Positions 15,253-16,728 of a DNA stretch of 16,728 nucleotides are shown piece by piece (the first letter of the stretch is position 1; every line of letters begins with the position of its first letter). A model generated the notes under the pieces. It saw only the letters and a program-made list of their open reading frames with translations. It ran no database searches and was not told the DNA's origin. The stretch lies in the NCBI GenBank assembly GCA_937930625.1, contig CALHBW010000104.1, positions 1 to 16,728 on the forward strand. Direction: 5' to 3'. A program made the position numbers and the translations under genes. Origin of the DNA: an uncultured Saprospiraceae bacterium (GTDB taxonomy: Bacteria > Bacteroidota > Bacteroidia > Chitinophagales > Saprospiraceae).

Positions 15253-15470
15253 TCGCCACGGCGTTCTTTTATAACTTCCTCCGAAAGAGAAAAATTATAC
15301 TTTTCTAATTGCTTTTGACTCTTTTCAAATGAAAAATCTTCATAACGCAGTCGCTTTTTAGGCTGTTCTTTTTCAAGAAAAGTAACGATAACCTTCACTG
15401 GTTTATCATAGTTTAAGGATTGTTCTAACGTCACTACGCCATCCTCATACACACCTTCTAATGAAATCAT
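15249..15470 (-). CDS. Antitoxin partner of the PIN toxin
   Basis: 73 residues. The N-terminal half (MISLEGVYEDGVVTLEQSLN then KPVKVIVTFLE) is a short beta-rich module. The C-terminal half (YEDFSFEKSQKQLEKYNFSLSEEVIKERRGE) is helical and charged and would be the toxin-binding segment. This arrangement is known from small proteins encoded directly before PIN toxins in Bacteroidota and cyanobacteria; the identification rests mostly on gene order and the four-base overlap. Such antitoxins normally bind their own promoter. The ATG is at 15468-15470, with a promoter candidate 19 bases upstream. Confidence 0.8.
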   Translation of the reverse strand: MISLEGVYEDGVVTLEQSLNYDKPVKVIVTFLEKEQPKKRLRYEDFSFEKSQKQLEKYNFSLSEEVIKERRGE

Positions 15471-15488
15471 AATTTTTTAAATTTTAAT

Positions 15489-15520
15489 CAAATATCGCTT
15501 AAATTTTGGAGAAAATCAAA
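15489..15520 (-). promoter_or_regulatory. Candidate promoter of the toxin-antitoxin operon
   Basis: Reading the minus strand, TTTG (15520-15517) is followed by exactly 20 nt and GATATTTG (15496-15489), one base off TAnnTTTG. The spacing fits the Bacteroidota pattern, and a leader of about 14 nt would precede the antitoxin ATG. Confidence 0.45.
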
Positions 15521-15538
15521 GTTTTGCAGCTGACTTAT

Positions 15539-16294
15539 TTATTTTTTCAAATGGCAAAATTCTAATTCTGCGTAGATTTCTTCAAACTCAATATCCCACA
15601 AATTATTTTGTTGTAAAAATTCGATTAATTTGGGTGTTTCATCTTCTTCGAGAATGACGGTGGAGACGAGGGCGGCGTATTCTTTTGTGCGATTTCCGAG
15701 TGCAAATAGTCTTTTAATTTTATTACAAAAACGAGTTAATTTGTGTTTGGTAATGGTAGAAAAATTTGCTTGTATTTCCTTCATTTCAATCTCATAATCT
15801 TCCAATTTCTCCATAATTTCCAAACCAATTTTCGCTCTGCTTTCTACAAAATGTTGTCTGTCATTAATAGCAGTGCAATCAATCGTTCGTCTCCCGATTT
15901 CCGATTTATTTCGTGGGTAATATCGAAAACCACGCATATATAAATGGTCACGCGGATGCACTTCAAATGGATTGATAATAGGTTCTGCGACTACATCCAA
16001 ATCGCCTTTGACCACATTACATTTTTTGACCGAACCCAACAAATTTCCCCATTCAAGTACCTTTTCGGGATAAAGGCTTTTGCAGTAAAAATGCTCCACT
16101 TCCATGTATTTCGATTCCTCATTAAAACGGACTTCCGAATACACGCATTTTGAAAAAGACATATCGCTCACCGCCTTGCGAATGAAGGTTTTATTCCATA
16201 CATCTTTGCCCGATTTTTTATATTCGTCGGTCAGTTTCCGCACCAATTTATCTGTCAACTCGGTGGGTTTCGGTGCTAAGGTCAGTTTTATCAT
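15539..16294 (-). CDS. HNH endonuclease of Septu PtuB / TIGR02646 type
   Basis: 251 residues. The HNH (beta-beta-alpha metal) core runs from residue 50 to 98: KCVYSEVRF, then MEVEHFYCKSLYP with the general-base His at 68, EWGNLLGS with Asn at 84, and KKCNVVKGD at 91-98, followed by EPIINP. This order is that of PtuB-like nucleases, which cleave nucleic acid under control of a partner ATPase in Septu and some retron anti-phage systems. In many relatives the fold is held by two C-x2-C pairs. Here each has lost one Cys: C50-V-Y-S53 and V89-K-K-C92, so the structural zinc site is altered or absent. The C-terminal 100 residues are helical. The ATG shares its A with the TGA stop of the ATPase gene (TGATG), so the two are translated together. 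ptuB would be the symbol if the system is confirmed. Confidence 0.8.
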   Translation of the reverse strand: MIKLTLAPKPTELTDKLVRKLTDEYKKSGKDVWNKTFIRKAVSDMSFSKCVYSEVRFNEESKYMEVEHFYCKSLYPEKVLEWGNLLGSVKKCNVVKGDLDVVAEPIINPFEVHPRDHLYMRGFRYYPRNKSEIGRRTIDCTAINDRQHFVESRAKIGLEIMEKLEDYEIEMKEIQANFSTITKHKLTRFCNKIKRLFALGNRTKEYAALVSTVILEEDETPKLIEFLQQNNLWDIEFEEIYAELEFCHLKK

Positions 16295-16728
16295 CAGGCA
16301 GTAAGTTGGGAAAGTTGGATTTCAAGAATTTTACGGTCAGGACTACTCGGATGCAGTATTTTTAACAAAGTTTCATAGATTTCATGAGCAGTTTTAAAAT
16401 CCTCATTATCAAGGGCTTGGTCAAATTTTTGCATCAATTCCTCATAGCGTGTGGAGTGCGTAGCGGGCGTTTCGAGTACATCATTCAAAATCTCCTCAAT
16501 CGTCCAACCCTGAAAGGAAGAATTGGGGCGACAGATGATTTTTGTTGCACCATTTTCGCGTTTGAGTTGCACCAGATTGACCTCTTTCAATTCCTGCAAC
16601 ACGTGTGGGCTATGCGTAGTGACGATAAATTGTGTGGCAGTAAAGTTATCGGATAAATAATTGATAATCCGACGCTGCCAGGCAGGATGCAAATGCAGGT
16701 CAATTTCATCAATCAAGACCACCGCAGG
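16294..16728 (-). CDS. ABC-type (PtuA-like) AAA ATPase, C-terminal end; start lies right of the window
   Basis: Only the last 145 residues or so are visible, and the frame stays open to the window edge. The Walker B motif VVLIDEIDLHLHPAWQ with its catalytic Glu, and the switch region FIVTTHSPHVL with its His, identify an SMC/OLD-like ABC ATPase of the kind paired with nucleases in defence systems. The tail (EIYETLLKILHPSSPDRKILEIQLSQL) is typical of ATPases encoded just before TIGR02646-type HNH proteins. Walker A and the signature motif must lie further right. Order and coupling with the HNH gene support a PtuA-PtuB pair. Other ATPase-nuclease families, or a retron with a reverse transcriptase gene upstream, cannot be excluded. 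Confidence 0.82.
   Translation of the reverse strand, partial: PAVVLIDEIDLHLHPAWQRRIINYLSDNFTATQFIVTTHSPHVLQELKEVNLVQLKRENGATKIICRPNSSFQGWTIEEILNDVLETPATHSTRYEELMQKFDQALDNEDFKTAHEIYETLLKILHPSSPDRKILEIQLSQLTA

Overview
The window looks like a chromosome segment of a Bacteroidota bacterium. It carries a type IX secretion system (T9SS) gene set found in that phylum (a GldJ lipoprotein, a PorP/SprF-family protein, PorU and PorV), AT-rich leaders, and candidate promoters matching the Bacteroidota TAnnTTTG type. The protein style would fit a Saprospiria/Chitinophagia-like lineage, but the genus cannot be read from the sequence. No rRNA, tRNA or CRISPR array was seen.

Layout. (1) 1-918: the 3' part of an RtcB RNA ligase gene (+), ending at a bidirectional terminator at 987-1021. 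(2) 1090-10062: the T9SS region. gldJ and a porP/sprF-like gene lie on the minus strand. porU (a 1277-residue C25-type sortase) and porV (the outer-membrane shuttle barrel) lie on the plus strand. The sprF-like and porU genes are divergent, separated by 317 bp that hold a cruciform-type repeat and a 29-bp inverted repeat in the porU leader. porU and porV are separated by about 900 bp that look like a landing zone for small non-coding elements. One is a 155-bp MITE-like element with terminal inverted repeats and a perfect flanking 8-bp direct repeat. Another is a 152-bp element that is one long imperfect palindrome. (3) 10269-10748: a small membrane protein of unknown function (+). (4) 10889-12484: a coiled-coil protein with an Ala/Val/Glu/Pro repeat tail (-). 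(5) 12862-14769: a SpoIIM-family membrane protein with a second membrane half (-). (6) 14824-15470: a PIN-domain toxin with its antitoxin (-). (7) 15539-16728: an HNH nuclease and the C-terminal end of an ABC-type ATPase, coupled by a one-base stop/start overlap (-). This last pair looks like a Septu (PtuA/PtuB) or retron-associated anti-phage module and runs off the right edge.

How the genes work together. GldJ and PorP/SprF proteins belong to the T9SS/gliding machinery. PorV receives cargo leaving the translocon. PorU removes the C-terminal sorting domain and attaches cargo to the cell surface. The right end is accessory in character: a toxin-antitoxin pair lies directly downstream of a putative defence operon. 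The least explained material is non-coding: the two element-like structures between porU and porV, the hairpin leader of porU, and dyad repeats near most T9SS genes.
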